A stretch of DNA of 64,000 bases from Poriferisodalis sp965116245 (lineage in GTDB: Bacteria > Actinomycetota > Acidimicrobiia > Acidimicrobiales > Poriferisodalaceae). The notes beneath the pieces are model-generated. The model saw only the letters and a list, made by a program, of their open reading frames with translations, was not told the DNA's origin and did not search any database. The first letter of the stretch is position 1; the number at the start of each line of letters is the position of its first letter. Where the stretch lies: positions 2,728,001 to 2,792,000 of the forward strand of contig OZ220497.1 in assembly GCA_965116245.1 (NCBI GenBank), in the 5' to 3' direction. Made by a program: the position numbers and the translations under genes. Shown piece by piece: positions 41,843-50,433 of this stretch.

Positions 41843-42418
41843 TCATATAACTTGGTCAAAAGACGCAGTGCGCTCAAGGCCACCTGGTGTTAGTTGCCAC
41901 AACGAGGCCGTGGCACGGCCATCGGCGATGTCGAGGTAGCCGACGGTGCCGAGCTGGGCGCTGAGGTTGCGCGGGAACGTGGGCGAGCCAGGATTCACGC
42001 ACAACACCCCACCCAGAACATCAATGCGGTGTACATGGGTATCGCCATAGACGCATACATCTAACTGCTCGTCAGCACCAAAGTGACGTTCAATCGCATC
42101 ACTGACGCTGTAGAAGGACAGTTCTGGCACCGGCAGGTGGTGCGTGAGCCCTACCCGCACGCCTCCGAAGGAGTGTGCCCACACGTCGGCCAGCAGCGGA
42201 TGGTCGGGTTGAACCTCACGCCCGGAGGACCCGTCGTCGCCGTTGCCTCGCGCGGCCCAGGTCGGCGCAATCTCGTGAAGCCGGTCAACTACTGAGATGT
42301 CGTAGATGTCGCCCGCGTGCAAGATGGCGTCGCACCCTTCCATAGCTGCGTAGGCCTCGGGCCACAACTGTGGCGCTGCTTCAGGTATGTGCGTGTCAGA
42401 GATCAAGCCGATCCTCAT
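41843..42418 (-). CDS. YfcE/MJ0936-type metallophosphoesterase
   Basis: 191 residues. Calcineurin-like phosphodiesterase motifs: RIGLISDTHIPE (DxH), ILHAGDIYD, ARGNGDD, VGLTHHLPV and VYGDTHVH. Likely acts on a nucleotide or phosphodiester; the substrate is unknown. ATG 42418 overlaps the fmt stop (ATGA); a GTG two codons upstream is the alternative. It ends the pyr-to-fmt gene chain. Confidence 0.88.
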   Translation of the reverse strand: MRIGLISDTHIPEAAPQLWPEAYAAMEGCDAILHAGDIYDISVVDRLHEIAPTWAARGNGDDGSSGREVQPDHPLLADVWAHSFGGVRVGLTHHLPVPELSFYSVSDAIERHFGADEQLDVCVYGDTHVHRIDVLGGVLCVNPGSPTFPRNLSAQLGTVGYLDIADGRATASLWQLTPGGLERTASFDQVI

Positions 42419-43506
42419 TGACACATCTTGTCTGCCGCGGAGCCAGGAGGCTCAACTGCTCCAACCGCGGAGCCAGGAGGCTCCGCTTCTCCAAATCGGG
42501 TGCCGTCGTCGAGGCGGGCACCTCGGCGCCATGACTGAGCATCGGTAGCCGCACGACCCGCGGGTTGAACGGCGAGTAGGCGGATCATGCCCTCACCAGT
42601 AGCTACTACATCGCCCATAAGTGTCCCCGGCTCAAACCCGCTCTGTCTCTCATCTGAGGTGTGATCGGTCGTAACACTGAGACCTGTTGGATCGCTGGCA
42701 CCTGCTGGGTCGCTGGCATCGGTTGGGCTATTGGGCAAGCTGTGCGTTCGGGGCACAAGAGTTGCCTCTCGAATGATGAATCGCCGATCCGCCAGAGTCG
42801 TCCATGCGCCACCTACACGAACCTGACGGTCAATGTAAGCCGCCGGTTGGTTCCAATCGATCCGGCGGTCCGCCGGAGTCAGCTTGCGGGCATAGGTCGC
42901 CTGGCCTGCTTGGGGTTCAGGTGTACCGAGACCTTCAACCAACGACTCCGCGACGCGTCGCCCCCCTTCTTGGGCAAGGCGGCAACGCAGCTCGGCGGCT
43001 GTATCGACCGCACTAATGGGCACTTCGTGGCTCCAGTAGACCGGGCCGGTGTCGAGCCTCGCCTCCAGCGCCATGAGCGACACGCCCGTACAGTTGTCGC
43101 CCGCCAGCAAGGCCCGCTCCACGGGCGCGGCGCCACGCCAGCGCGGCAGCAACGAGAAGTGCAGGTTCAGCATCGGGGTCGCTGCGAGTAGATCGCGGCC
43201 GATGAGCTGTCCATAGGCCACTACGACTGCGCATTCAGCGCCGCTGCGCACCAGATCCGCCCCGTCGTGGCTGACCGACAAACCCAACTCCTGCGCGGCG
43301 GTCGCCACCGGGCTCGGCGTGGAAGAACCGCCACGAGTTCGCCTGCGCGGCTCACCGGTGACGACCACACGGACGTCGAGTCCAACGTCAACCAGAGCCC
43401 GCAGCGTCGGCACCGCGTCAACAGGTGTGCCTGCGAACGCGACGCGAAGCGGCTTAGCCGGAGCCAATGGCAATGACTCGTGCTGATGAGTCCGCGCCGC
43501 CACCAA
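42415..43506 (-). CDS. fmt: Methionyl-tRNA formyltransferase with repeats
   Basis: 363 residues, longer than the usual about 310. LRVAFAGTPVDAVPTLRAL starts the domain; the catalytic part is LNLHFSLLPRWRGAAPVERALLAGD, then GVSLMALEARLDTGP; the C-terminal barrel has YARKLTPADRRIDW. It formylates initiator Met-tRNA. The C-terminal domain contains an 18-bp repeat array (42682-42735) and the protein ends with two ten-residue units G-x-x-E-P-P-G-S-A-x from an exact-spaced 30-bp duplication. The GTG at 43506 is the likely start. Confidence 0.94.
   Translation of the reverse strand: MVAARTHQHESLPLAPAKPLRVAFAGTPVDAVPTLRALVDVGLDVRVVVTGEPRRRTRGGSSTPSPVATAAQELGLSVSHDGADLVRSGAECAVVVAYGQLIGRDLLAATPMLNLHFSLLPRWRGAAPVERALLAGDNCTGVSLMALEARLDTGPVYWSHEVPISAVDTAAELRCRLAQEGGRRVAESLVEGLGTPEPQAGQATYARKLTPADRRIDWNQPAAYIDRQVRVGGAWTTLADRRFIIREATLVPRTHSLPNSPTDASDPAGASDPTGLSVTTDHTSDERQSGFEPGTLMGDVVATGEGMIRLLAVQPAGRAATDAQSWRRGARLDDGTRFGEAEPPGSAVGAVEPPGSAADKMCQ
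42435..42494 (-). repeat. Two 30-bp units at the end of fmt
   Basis: Two units of 30 bp beginning CCGCGGAGCCAGGAGGCTC differ at four positions and code the last residues of Fmt. Confidence 0.94.
42682..42735 (-). repeat. Three 18-bp units inside fmt
   Basis: Units ACCTGTTGGATCGCTGGC, ACCTGCTGGGTCGCTGGC and a degenerate third encode A-S-D-P-x-x hexapeptides in a loop of the C-terminal domain. Confidence 0.88.
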
Positions 43507-43542
43507 CGTTGCTGCCCTTGTTGCCCTTGCCGCGTTCGTGAG

Positions 43543-44118
43543 TCAGTCGTCGTCTCTAACGGCTCTGCGACCCACAAGTGGGATCGGGCCGTCTGTCTTT
43601 GCGCCATTTGAACCAGACTGCAGTTGGTTTAGCTGGTTGCGCCAGTCCCGTAGGGCTGCCTTGCGCTCGGCTCGAGGCAGATGGTCGATCAGCAGCGTGC
43701 CGTCAAGGTGGTCGAGTTCGTGTTGAAACAGTCGTGCCAGCAGTTCGTCGGCTTCGATGCTGACCTGGTTGCCGTCCAGGTCTAGGCCGACTATGTGGAC
43801 TTGCTTGGGTCGCACGATGTCGAAAGTCAGGCCCGGAACAGACAAACAGCCTTCGGCGTATGTCCACTCTCCGTCGCTCTCGACGATCTCGGGGTTGATA
43901 AGCGTCTGGGGTCCGTCGCCATCTTGTAGATCAAAGACAAACACGCGCCGCTGAATGCCAACCTGGGGCGCTGCCAACCCGATCCCTTGGGCCTCATACA
44001 TAGCTGGCAGCATGTCGTTGACCATGCGGACCACGCGACCGTCGATGTCGCTGATCTCAGTTGCGCGCTGACGCAGCACGGGATCACCCATCAACCGGAT
44101 CTCATACGCGCCGCCCAT
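43543..44118 (-). CDS. def: Peptide deformylase
   Basis: 191 residues with all three motifs: GIGLAAPQVG, EGCLSVPG and FQHELDHLDG (metal Cys and His residues, catalytic Glu). Removes the formyl group added through Fmt; the two genes are neighbours (36 bases). The region between it and priA (44119-44219) holds imperfect CCAGCAGGC/CCCAGCAG repeats and no gene. Confidence 0.96.
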   Translation of the reverse strand: MGGAYEIRLMGDPVLRQRATEISDIDGRVVRMVNDMLPAMYEAQGIGLAAPQVGIQRRVFVFDLQDGDGPQTLINPEIVESDGEWTYAEGCLSVPGLTFDIVRPKQVHIVGLDLDGNQVSIEADELLARLFQHELDHLDGTLLIDHLPRAERKAALRDWRNQLNQLQSGSNGAKTDGPIPLVGRRAVRDDD

Positions 44119-44219
44119 AGTTTTTGGAGGCTACCTGCGCGCCCCGCACCAGTCGGTACACCCAGCAGGCGGTCCAGCAGGCAGCCCAGCAGTCCAATCA
44201 GGCTCGCCTAATCGGGTAA

Positions 44220-46118
44220 TCAGGCCCGCATCGGGTCAACTTGCACTCGTAGACGTCCCGATGGACGCGGAGTTCGCTGCAGGGCATCAAGCAACGCTGT
44301 GCGTTCGCTGGATCGAATCCGCCAAGTGTGGCTGGTCGATCCAGACTTAGCTTCAGATATCTCCAACAAGTGCGCGCCCTCGGCCTCGGCGAGGCGTTCG
44401 ACGTAAGTGCTCGCCGCGGAACCCGACACGAGTGCCCAGGTTGACATCGGCGGCAGGCCCAGCGCCTGGCGGCGGGCGGCCTCGGCTTGAATCCAGTCAC
44501 TCGGATTTGCCTCGACGAGCGCTCGCAGAACCGGATGGTTCGGCAGGCGGCTTTGCACCAATATGTGCGCGCCTTGCGCCCTAGTGTTCAGCAGGCGTGC
44601 CGCGCGTACCACCAAAGCGAATGCCTCCTCGCCAGCGCGATAGCGCGGCGCTGTGAGTTCTTGGTCGAAGTCCAAGAAGGCCACCACATCGGCAGAGGGC
44701 ACTCGGTGCAATGCTGCTTCGGTACCGATGTAAAGAGGGGGTTTGGAGTTACGGGACGGACTGAACTCGCTTGATCGTCGGCGTGTGTTGGCGGAAGATT
44801 CGCGGCCCGCGGCATCGTCTGGCACATCCGCTGCGGCATTACCGACGATTTGGATGGCCGGGCGCAGCGCCAGACGCTCCAGTTCCTCAGCCACGCCCTT
44901 CACGCCGACGCGGGCTCTACGGAACTTCATGGCGCCGCACGATTCGCACACCGCAGGACGCACATCACCACTGTCGAGATCTACGAACTGCTTGGCTTCA
45001 AGCCGCAGGGGTCGCCCCGTGTGAGGTGAACAAACCAGTTCGCCGCATGACGCGCAATAGGCCAGTCGGGCGCGGCCCGTGCGGTTGAGTACGCACACGA
45101 TGCTGGCGTCGGTCCGCAGCAGGGCGCTGAGTGCCTCGCCGCACCATTCTCCGGTTGCTGGGTCATCCTGGCGCCGGTCAGCTACTTGTACCCGGGGCCA
45201 AGCTGCACGTTCGCAGGCTCGGGGTGCAGTGATCACCTGTCGGGGCGCATTGTTGCGACCTTGCTCAGTCAGTTTCAATGCGTCCGTTGAAGGCATGGGG
45301 CCGATCAGCACACACGCCGCGCCGTCGCGTCGGGCGCGTTCCACAACGAGGTCACGCGCGTTCCATGTTGGCGCCGCCTCAGACTGGTAACCCTCGTCGT
45401 GCTCATCCAACACGAGAACGCTGTCCAGACGGCCACACGGCGCCCACGCAGCAGACCGCGTACCCACCACAGCGTGCGCTGACCTAGCAGCGGCCCAGTC
45501 GCGTGGCATAAGCGCAGTTGCGACACCCGCTTGGCGCAACTTTCCTGCCAGCCGCGCCGACCAAGACGCTGTAGGTGTCAGCAACAAAGCGCGTCCGCGC
45601 CGCACAGCTTCGCCCACAAGAGGCCATTCGTCGGCACAAGGACCGAGCCGTACGACAGCCGGTGCGGCTGGGTCGCTCGCGAACGCAGCGGCGAACCACG
45701 CTACGTTGCCAGCCGAGTTGCCAGCCGAGTTGCCGACCAACTCGGGCTCTGGAGGGGGTTGCGGATTGGAGAGTTCATCGCCCCGCGAGCCGGAAACCAC
45801 TCGGTCAGAGCTGGCCATGCGCAAGAAGTGAGCTCGCGTGCCCGCCCAGCGCCATGCCGCCCAGCTCGCTAACTCCACCACGTGAGCTGGCGGCCCCATG
45901 CCCACCACGGAACTGATCGGTACCAGTTCTCGACCAGTGGATATTGACCCATCCAACCCGGTTACCCAGCCTCGCAGGCGGCGCGACTTGAGTGCTACCC
46001 GAACAATCGTGCCGACTCGCACCGGCACGCGTCCCGCCGCCAACTTTGGCGGCAACAGGTAGCTGAACTCTCGGTCGATAGCGGGCTCATCAACCAACAC
46101 CCGCACTGCGGTTGGCAT
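44220..46118 (-). CDS. priA: Primosomal protein PriA, actinobacterial form without Walker A
   Basis: 632 residues. N-terminal DNA-binding domain (DREFSYLLPPKLAAGRVPVRVGTIVRVAL), then a helicase-like region without a GxGKT loop; the DEAH-like motif is VLDEHDEGY. Zinc-binding cysteines are ASCGELVC and VCESCGAMKF. Loss of the ATP site is usual for actinobacterial PriA, so it presumably acts structurally in replication restart. A 12-bp repeat at 45705 codes N-S-A-G units. Confidence 0.9.
   Translation of the reverse strand: MPTAVRVLVDEPAIDREFSYLLPPKLAAGRVPVRVGTIVRVALKSRRLRGWVTGLDGSISTGRELVPISSVVGMGPPAHVVELASWAAWRWAGTRAHFLRMASSDRVVSGSRGDELSNPQPPPEPELVGNSAGNSAGNVAWFAAAFASDPAAPAVVRLGPCADEWPLVGEAVRRGRALLLTPTASWSARLAGKLRQAGVATALMPRDWAAARSAHAVVGTRSAAWAPCGRLDSVLVLDEHDEGYQSEAAPTWNARDLVVERARRDGAACVLIGPMPSTDALKLTEQGRNNAPRQVITAPRACERAAWPRVQVADRRQDDPATGEWCGEALSALLRTDASIVCVLNRTGRARLAYCASCGELVCSPHTGRPLRLEAKQFVDLDSGDVRPAVCESCGAMKFRRARVGVKGVAEELERLALRPAIQIVGNAAADVPDDAAGRESSANTRRRSSEFSPSRNSKPPLYIGTEAALHRVPSADVVAFLDFDQELTAPRYRAGEEAFALVVRAARLLNTRAQGAHILVQSRLPNHPVLRALVEANPSDWIQAEAARRQALGLPPMSTWALVSGSAASTYVERLAEAEGAHLLEISEAKSGSTSHTWRIRSSERTALLDALQRTPRPSGRLRVQVDPMRA
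45705..45740 (-). repeat. 12-bp tandem repeat in priA
   Basis: GTTGCCAGCCGA twice exactly and once degenerate, coding Asn-Ser-Ala-Gly units between the DNA-binding and helicase-like parts of PriA. Confidence 0.88.
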
Positions 46119-46154
46119 CGTGGCAGTCTGCCCCGCTCCCCTTAGTAACCGACC

Positions 46155-46200
46155 CGGCCCCTAGCAGTACCGGGTCCATGCAGCACCGGGTCCTCGCAGC
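46155..46200. repeat. Tandem repeat between metK and priA
   Basis: GCAGTACCGGGTCC and GCAGCACCGGGTCC occur about 16 bases apart, with partial units at both sides. The rest of the 149-base gap has no visible gene. Confidence 0.78.
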
Positions 46201-46267
46201 GTCATGGCCTAACAGCGCAGTCCCAACGAAACTCGGGCCCAGCGACGATGCGGCTGGACACGAACGC

Positions 46268-47428
46268 TCAGAGGCGCAGCGCTGATTTCAGCTCGTCGAC
46301 GCGGTCAAGTCGTTCCCAGGGAAAGGTCACTCCTTCGGGCTCACGACCGAAGTGTCCGTAGGCAGCGGTGGCGGCATAGATGGGGCGTCGCAGTTCCAGA
46401 TCGTTCAGCAGAGCGGCAGGTCGCAGGTCAAACACGTCGTTGACCGCTGTGTTGATGGCATCCGGGCCGACATGGTGCGTCCCGAACGTTTCCACCAACA
46501 CCGAGACTGGCTCCGCCACGCCGATGGCGTACGCCACCTGAATCTCGCATCGGTCCGCCGCCCCAGCGGCGACCAAATTCTTGGCAACCCAACGAGCGCC
46601 GTAGGCAGCCGACCGGTCCACTTTGGAGGGGTCCTTGCCGCTGAAAGCCCCGCCGCCGTGACGGGCGTAACCGCCGTAAGTATCGACGATGATCTTGCGT
46701 CCAGTAAGACCGGCGTCGGCCACTGGCCCGCCGCGTACGAAGCTGCCAGAGGGGTTGACGTACAGATCAAAGTTGTCGTCGGCAAATTGCTCCGGAAGCG
46801 AGGGCGTCACAACGTGTTCCTGCAAGTCTGGGCGCATCATGGACTCCCTAGAAACACCCTCGCGATGTTGAGCCGACACGACCACAGTGCGCAACTCCGT
46901 GGGCTCGCCGTCGCGGTATTCAACGCTCACTTGCGTCTTGCCATCGGGCCGTAGGTACGGGATGCAGCCGGAGCGTCGGGCCTCGGTTAGCTGCCTAGCC
47001 ATGCGATGCGCTAGATATATCGGCAGCGGCATAAACGCCTCGGTCTCCCGGCAGGCGTAACCGAACATCATTCCCTGGTCGCCAGCACCTTGATCGGCGT
47101 TACCGAATACGCCCTTGGCGATCTCTGGGGATTGTTCGTTGAGCGCGATCATGACGCCGCAAGTACTGCCGTCAAAGCCCAACTCGCCGTGGTCGTAGCC
47201 AATGCCGGTGATTGTCCTGCGCACCACGGCCGGAATGTCCACATAGGCCTCGGTGGATACTTCGCCAGCCACGACAACTAAGCCTGTGGTGACCAACGTT
47301 TCTACCGCTACACGAGCTTTAGGATCCTCAGCGATCAGGGCGTCGAGGATTGCGTCGGAGATCTGGTCGGCCATCTTGTCGGGATGACCTTCCGTCACCG
47401 ATTCTGACGTGAACGTCGACTGGGTCAC
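46268..47428 (-). CDS. metK: S-adenosylmethionine synthetase
   Basis: 386 residues, standard length. TSESVTEGHPDKMADQISDA, GDQGMMFGYAC (adenosine loop), FGGKDPSKVDRS-type GAFSGKDPSKVDRSAAY and ERLDRVDELK near the end. Makes SAM from ATP and methionine. The GTG at 47428 overlaps the stop of a 64-codon open frame upstream (GTGA). Confidence 0.97.
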   Translation of the reverse strand: MTQSTFTSESVTEGHPDKMADQISDAILDALIAEDPKARVAVETLVTTGLVVVAGEVSTEAYVDIPAVVRRTITGIGYDHGELGFDGSTCGVMIALNEQSPEIAKGVFGNADQGAGDQGMMFGYACRETEAFMPLPIYLAHRMARQLTEARRSGCIPYLRPDGKTQVSVEYRDGEPTELRTVVVSAQHREGVSRESMMRPDLQEHVVTPSLPEQFADDNFDLYVNPSGSFVRGGPVADAGLTGRKIIVDTYGGYARHGGGAFSGKDPSKVDRSAAYGARWVAKNLVAAGAADRCEIQVAYAIGVAEPVSVLVETFGTHHVGPDAINTAVNDVFDLRPAALLNDLELRRPIYAATAAYGHFGREPEGVTFPWERLDRVDELKSALRL

Positions 47429-47658
47429 CGCGACTCCGATTCGGTCATTCTCGGCCGGGGGGCGAACGGCCCTTGTTGGTTCGTCATAGCGGCAGTGCGT
47501 TGCCGCGTGGCAAGGCTAGACGACCGAGGTCCCACAAAAGAGGCCTCGGCGTAGAGACAACCACTGCAAGTGACCGCCAAAGAGCCGTCGAAGGGGCGAC
47601 CGCAGTGCCGATCTGCCACGAAGATCCGCTGCTCAGATCAGCCACGAAGAAAGAGCAC
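47425..47658 (-). other. metK upstream region with 26-bp repeat and possible small ORF
   Basis: Between coaBC and metK are two imperfect 26-bp units (47598-47623 and 47624-47649) sharing CCACGAAG ends. A GTG-started frame at 47619-47425 of 64 codons ends in a TGA that overlaps the metK GTG. It has a Cys-x-x-Cys pair but no ribosome site or known family, so I do not call it a gene. I looked for a SAM riboswitch and saw no convincing one. Confidence 0.45.
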
Positions 47659-48984
47659 CTAGCTGCGCACCTGCGCATTGCGCAGATTGGCGACAGCGTC
47701 CAAGACCTCCTCGGCTACCTGCCGCTTTGAGCAGATTGGCAGCGGACGCACGCTGCCGTCGGCGAGCAGAATGGTCACGATGTTGGTGTCTCGCTCGAAT
47801 CCTGCCCCAGCGGCCGAAACATCGTTCGCGACCATGACATCCAGATTCTTGCGCGACAACTTCCGAGACGCATTTTCCAGCACATCGGCGGTCTCAGCGG
47901 CAAAGCCGACTAGCACTTGACCAGCGGGCTTGGCGGCTCCGAGCTTGGCCAGAATGTCGGCGGTACGTTCAAGCTCAATCACGGGCACTGCGCCGCGCTC
48001 GCCATCCCCACCCTGGACGGTCTCGTCCTTTTTGATCTTCTGCGGGGCAACATTTACGGGCCGAAAGTCGGCGACCGCCGCAGCCATGACGATGACATCC
48101 ACATCCTTGTGTGCAGATACCGCAGCCTCCATGTCAGCCGCGGATGACACCCTTACCTCTCGCACGCCGTCAGGCAGCGGCAATGCAGCACTGGTAATCA
48201 GCGTGACCTCGGCCCCACGATCCCTAGCGGCGGCAGCAATGGCGTAGCCCTGCTTACCAGATGAGCGATTTCCGATGAAGCGAACGGGATCAATGGGCTC
48301 GCGGGTGCCTCCGGCTGTGACCGTCACGCTCACACCAGCAAAGTCGCGCACACCAGCAAAGTCGCGTCGCGTCACCCGCTCGGGCAGTTCGGGCTGCGCA
48401 TTCAACACTGCAGTGATGGCATCGAAAATCGTGTCTGGCTCAGCGAGGCGACCCGGGCCGATATCGCCACCGGCGAGCTGGCCAGCTTGGGGCGCAACAA
48501 TGTTCACACCACGGTCGGTGAGAACCGCGAGGTTTCGTTGCACTGCCTGGTGTTCCCACATCTCGGTGTGCATGGCGGGGCAGACAATCACAGGGGCACG
48601 CGTCGCCAACAGTGTGGCCGTAAGCAGACCGTCAGAGATGCCTGCGGCGTAGCTGCCGATGAGCCGCGCCGTGGCAGGCGCCACAACGATCACATCCGCG
48701 CTCTGACCCAGTGTTGTGTGCGGAATCGGGTCGTCTTCATCGAACACAGAGGTGCGTACCCGCTCACTGGCGAGAGCGTCAAATGTTGCGCGCCCCACAA
48801 AACGCTGCGCCGCGGCGGTCATGACGGGCATTACATGGGCACCAGCGTCCATCAGCATCCGGCACAAAATCACCGCCTTGTAAGCGGCAATACCGCCGCA
48901 GACTCCGAGTACCACGCGACGGCCAGTCAATGACAATGACTCACCGTCAACGTCGGCGCAAGTGCGATCAGAGTTGTCGGTCAC
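47659..48984 (-). CDS. coaBC: Coenzyme A biosynthesis bifunctional protein CoaBC
   Basis: 441 residues. CoaC half (flavin-dependent phosphopantothenoylcysteine decarboxylase): VVLGVCGGIAAYKAV, VVAPATARLIG, CPAMHTEMWEH. CoaB half (synthetase): VTAGGTREPIDPVRFIGNRSSGKQGYAIA, AAVADFRP, and the KKDE and LVGFAAET motifs. At the domain junction the hexapeptide R-D-F-A-G-V is duplicated by an 18-bp tandem repeat just before the CoaB start. Confidence 0.97.
   Translation of the reverse strand: MTDNSDRTCADVDGESLSLTGRRVVLGVCGGIAAYKAVILCRMLMDAGAHVMPVMTAAAQRFVGRATFDALASERVRTSVFDEDDPIPHTTLGQSADVIVVAPATARLIGSYAAGISDGLLTATLLATRAPVIVCPAMHTEMWEHQAVQRNLAVLTDRGVNIVAPQAGQLAGGDIGPGRLAEPDTIFDAITAVLNAQPELPERVTRRDFAGVRDFAGVSVTVTAGGTREPIDPVRFIGNRSSGKQGYAIAAAARDRGAEVTLITSAALPLPDGVREVRVSSAADMEAAVSAHKDVDVIVMAAAVADFRPVNVAPQKIKKDETVQGGDGERGAVPVIELERTADILAKLGAAKPAGQVLVGFAAETADVLENASRKLSRKNLDVMVANDVSAAGAGFERDTNIVTILLADGSVRPLPICSKRQVAEEVLDAVANLRNAQVRS
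48332..48367 (-). repeat. Two 18-bp units between CoaC and CoaB domains
   Basis: ACACCAGCAAAGTCGCGC and ACACCAGCAAAGTCGCGT, one mismatch, code R-D-F-A-G-V twice at the interdomain linker; this looks like a recent duplication. Confidence 0.95.
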
Positions 48985-48998
48985 TGTCGCAAGAGGCT

Positions 48999-49075
48999 AC
49001 GCCTCACGGCTAGCTGAGCTAGCTATATGGCTGAGCTAGCTATGCACGCAACTGCATAGAACTGCAGGGAGCTAG
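48999..49075. repeat. Palindromic GCTAGC-type repeat between rpoZ and coaBC
   Basis: GGCTAGCTGAGCTAGCTAT and GGCTGAGCTAGCTATGC are direct repeats that also contain inverted AGCTAGCT cores, followed by GGGAGCTAGCTC at the rpoZ stop. A messenger hairpin is possible. It uses the same GCTAGC core as the repeat upstream of gltB. Confidence 0.75.
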
Positions 49076-49410
49076 CTCTGAAGATCGGGCACGACCTCAA
49101 GCTGCGCGCCATCGGCCATCGCCGCTTCAAGCGCTGCGGCTTCTTCGCGGGCACGCTCTTCTGGATCAAACCGCTCAAAGGTGATCTTGTCGGCGTCAAT
49201 CTCCTCAAAAGCGATTGACAACGGTTTGCGAGCAACCGATGCCACCTGCGGCGGTACAACGACGCCGATTCCGCCATCTAGTTGGTTGTAGTAGGAGTTG
49301 ATCTCCCGGGATCGCTTGGCGGCAAGGCTCACCAGTGTGAATCTCGAATCCACCTTAGAGATTAGGTCTTCAAGTCCAGGGTTGATCATGGTGTCAGTTG
49401 ACTCAGGCAT
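49072..49410 (-). CDS. rpoZ: RNA polymerase omega subunit
   Basis: 112 residues: MINPGLEDLISKVDSRFTLVSLAAKRSREINSYY-type core with the conserved SRF and AAKRAR-like helix, then the actinobacterial tail KPLSIAFEEI. Helps assemble RNA polymerase. In the normal actinobacterial order gmk-rpoZ-coaBC-metK. Confidence 0.94.
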   Translation of the reverse strand: MPESTDTMINPGLEDLISKVDSRFTLVSLAAKRSREINSYYNQLDGGIGVVVPPQVASVARKPLSIAFEEIDADKITFERFDPEERAREEAAALEAAMADGAQLEVVPDLQS

Positions 49411-49422
49411 GGCAACCCAAGG

Positions 49423-50016
49423 CTAGCGGCTAGACCGAGTGCGGCCCACAAAGGCCGCTATCTCGCTCACTGTGGTGGCTAGGTCTCGGTTCACGACAAT
49501 CAGATCAGCCATTCGGTAGCCAACCGGCAGTTCTTCGTCTGCCTTGGCGAGGCGGCGGGCCACATCGGCATCGGGGTCACCTCGGCGACGCATCCGTTGT
49601 TCTTGCTCAGCACGACTCGGCGGCAACACCATGATCACCAGCGCCGCTGGGTCACGTTCGCGCACCGAAACGGCGCCCTGCACGTCAATTTCGAGCACCA
49701 GGTCCCCCTCCAGGCTCTCCGGCGGCATAGGAGTGCCATAGCGATACTCAAAGAAGTCGGCCCACTCCAAAAATCCGCCCGCTGAGATCTTGTCGTCGAA
49801 CTGCTGGTCGGAAACGAACGTGTAAGCCTCGGCTGGCTCCCCGACCCGACGAGGGCGCGTGGTCCAGGATCGGCTTAGCTCCAGCGTGGGATCGCGGGCC
49901 ACTAATTCAGCCACAATTGTGCCCTTGCCAGCGCCACCGGGCCCACACACCACGTATATGGCGACATGGCCACCGGCGTCGTGACTCGCAGCGCTGCTGG
50001 GCGCCGAGTCGGTCAT
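49423..50016 (-). CDS. gmk: Guanylate kinase
   Basis: 197 residues. P-loop GPGGAGKGTIVAEL, the GMP-binding SRSWTTRPRRVGE and EWADFFEYRYGTP, and LEIDVQGA. Phosphorylates GMP to GDP. A short Ser/Ala-rich leader of about 17 residues precedes the domain. Confidence 0.95.
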   Translation of the reverse strand: MTDSAPSSAASHDAGGHVAIYVVCGPGGAGKGTIVAELVARDPTLELSRSWTTRPRRVGEPAEAYTFVSDQQFDDKISAGGFLEWADFFEYRYGTPMPPESLEGDLVLEIDVQGAVSVRERDPAALVIMVLPPSRAEQEQRMRRRGDPDADVARRLAKADEELPVGYRMADLIVVNRDLATTVSEIAAFVGRTRSSR

Positions 50017-50026
50017 CTAGCTGATG

Positions 50027-50362
50027 TCACGCGCCTGGCGCAGCGTCCTGTGCGAAGTGGTCGCTCAAGCGTCGACGCTGCTTCTCCCCAAGGCCTCGCA
50101 GCCGTCTGCTGTCGGCAATGCCGATTTCGGCCATCAAACGACGGGCCTTGACTTTGCCGAGGCCCGGCATCGACTCCAAAGCAGTGAGCGCCTTGATCTT
50201 GCCCACATTTTCCACTGTGTCAGCTTCAACTAGCAGTTCATCAAAGGTGAGCATGCCCATCTTCAACCGGTGCTTTACGACTGCGCGGACTTCGCGAGCT
50301 TCCTTGGCTTTGGCTAAAGCTGCGGCACGCTGTTCGTCGTTAAGTTCAGGCAGCGGACACAT
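50027..50362 (-). CDS. mihF: Integration host factor, actinobacterial type
   Basis: 111 residues with the mIHF helix-two-turn-helix region SMPGLGKVKARRLMAEIGI and the preceding AREVRAVVKHRLKMG. A basic nucleoid protein found in actinobacteria between pyrF and gmk, exactly its place here. Confidence 0.95.
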   Translation of the reverse strand: MCPLPELNDEQRAAALAKAKEAREVRAVVKHRLKMGMLTFDELLVEADTVENVGKIKALTALESMPGLGKVKARRLMAEIGIADSRRLRGLGEKQRRRLSDHFAQDAAPGA

Positions 50363-50433
50363 TGAATCGCAGTGTAGCTACGTGACTGAGGTGGGTTGCC
50401 TGGACCGTTCACCGCTGTTGTAGCGCGCCGGCT

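Noticed and set aside
47425..47658. SAM riboswitch upstream of metK
   Set aside because: No recognisable core of any SAM riboswitch class could be read by eye; it needs a covariance-model search.
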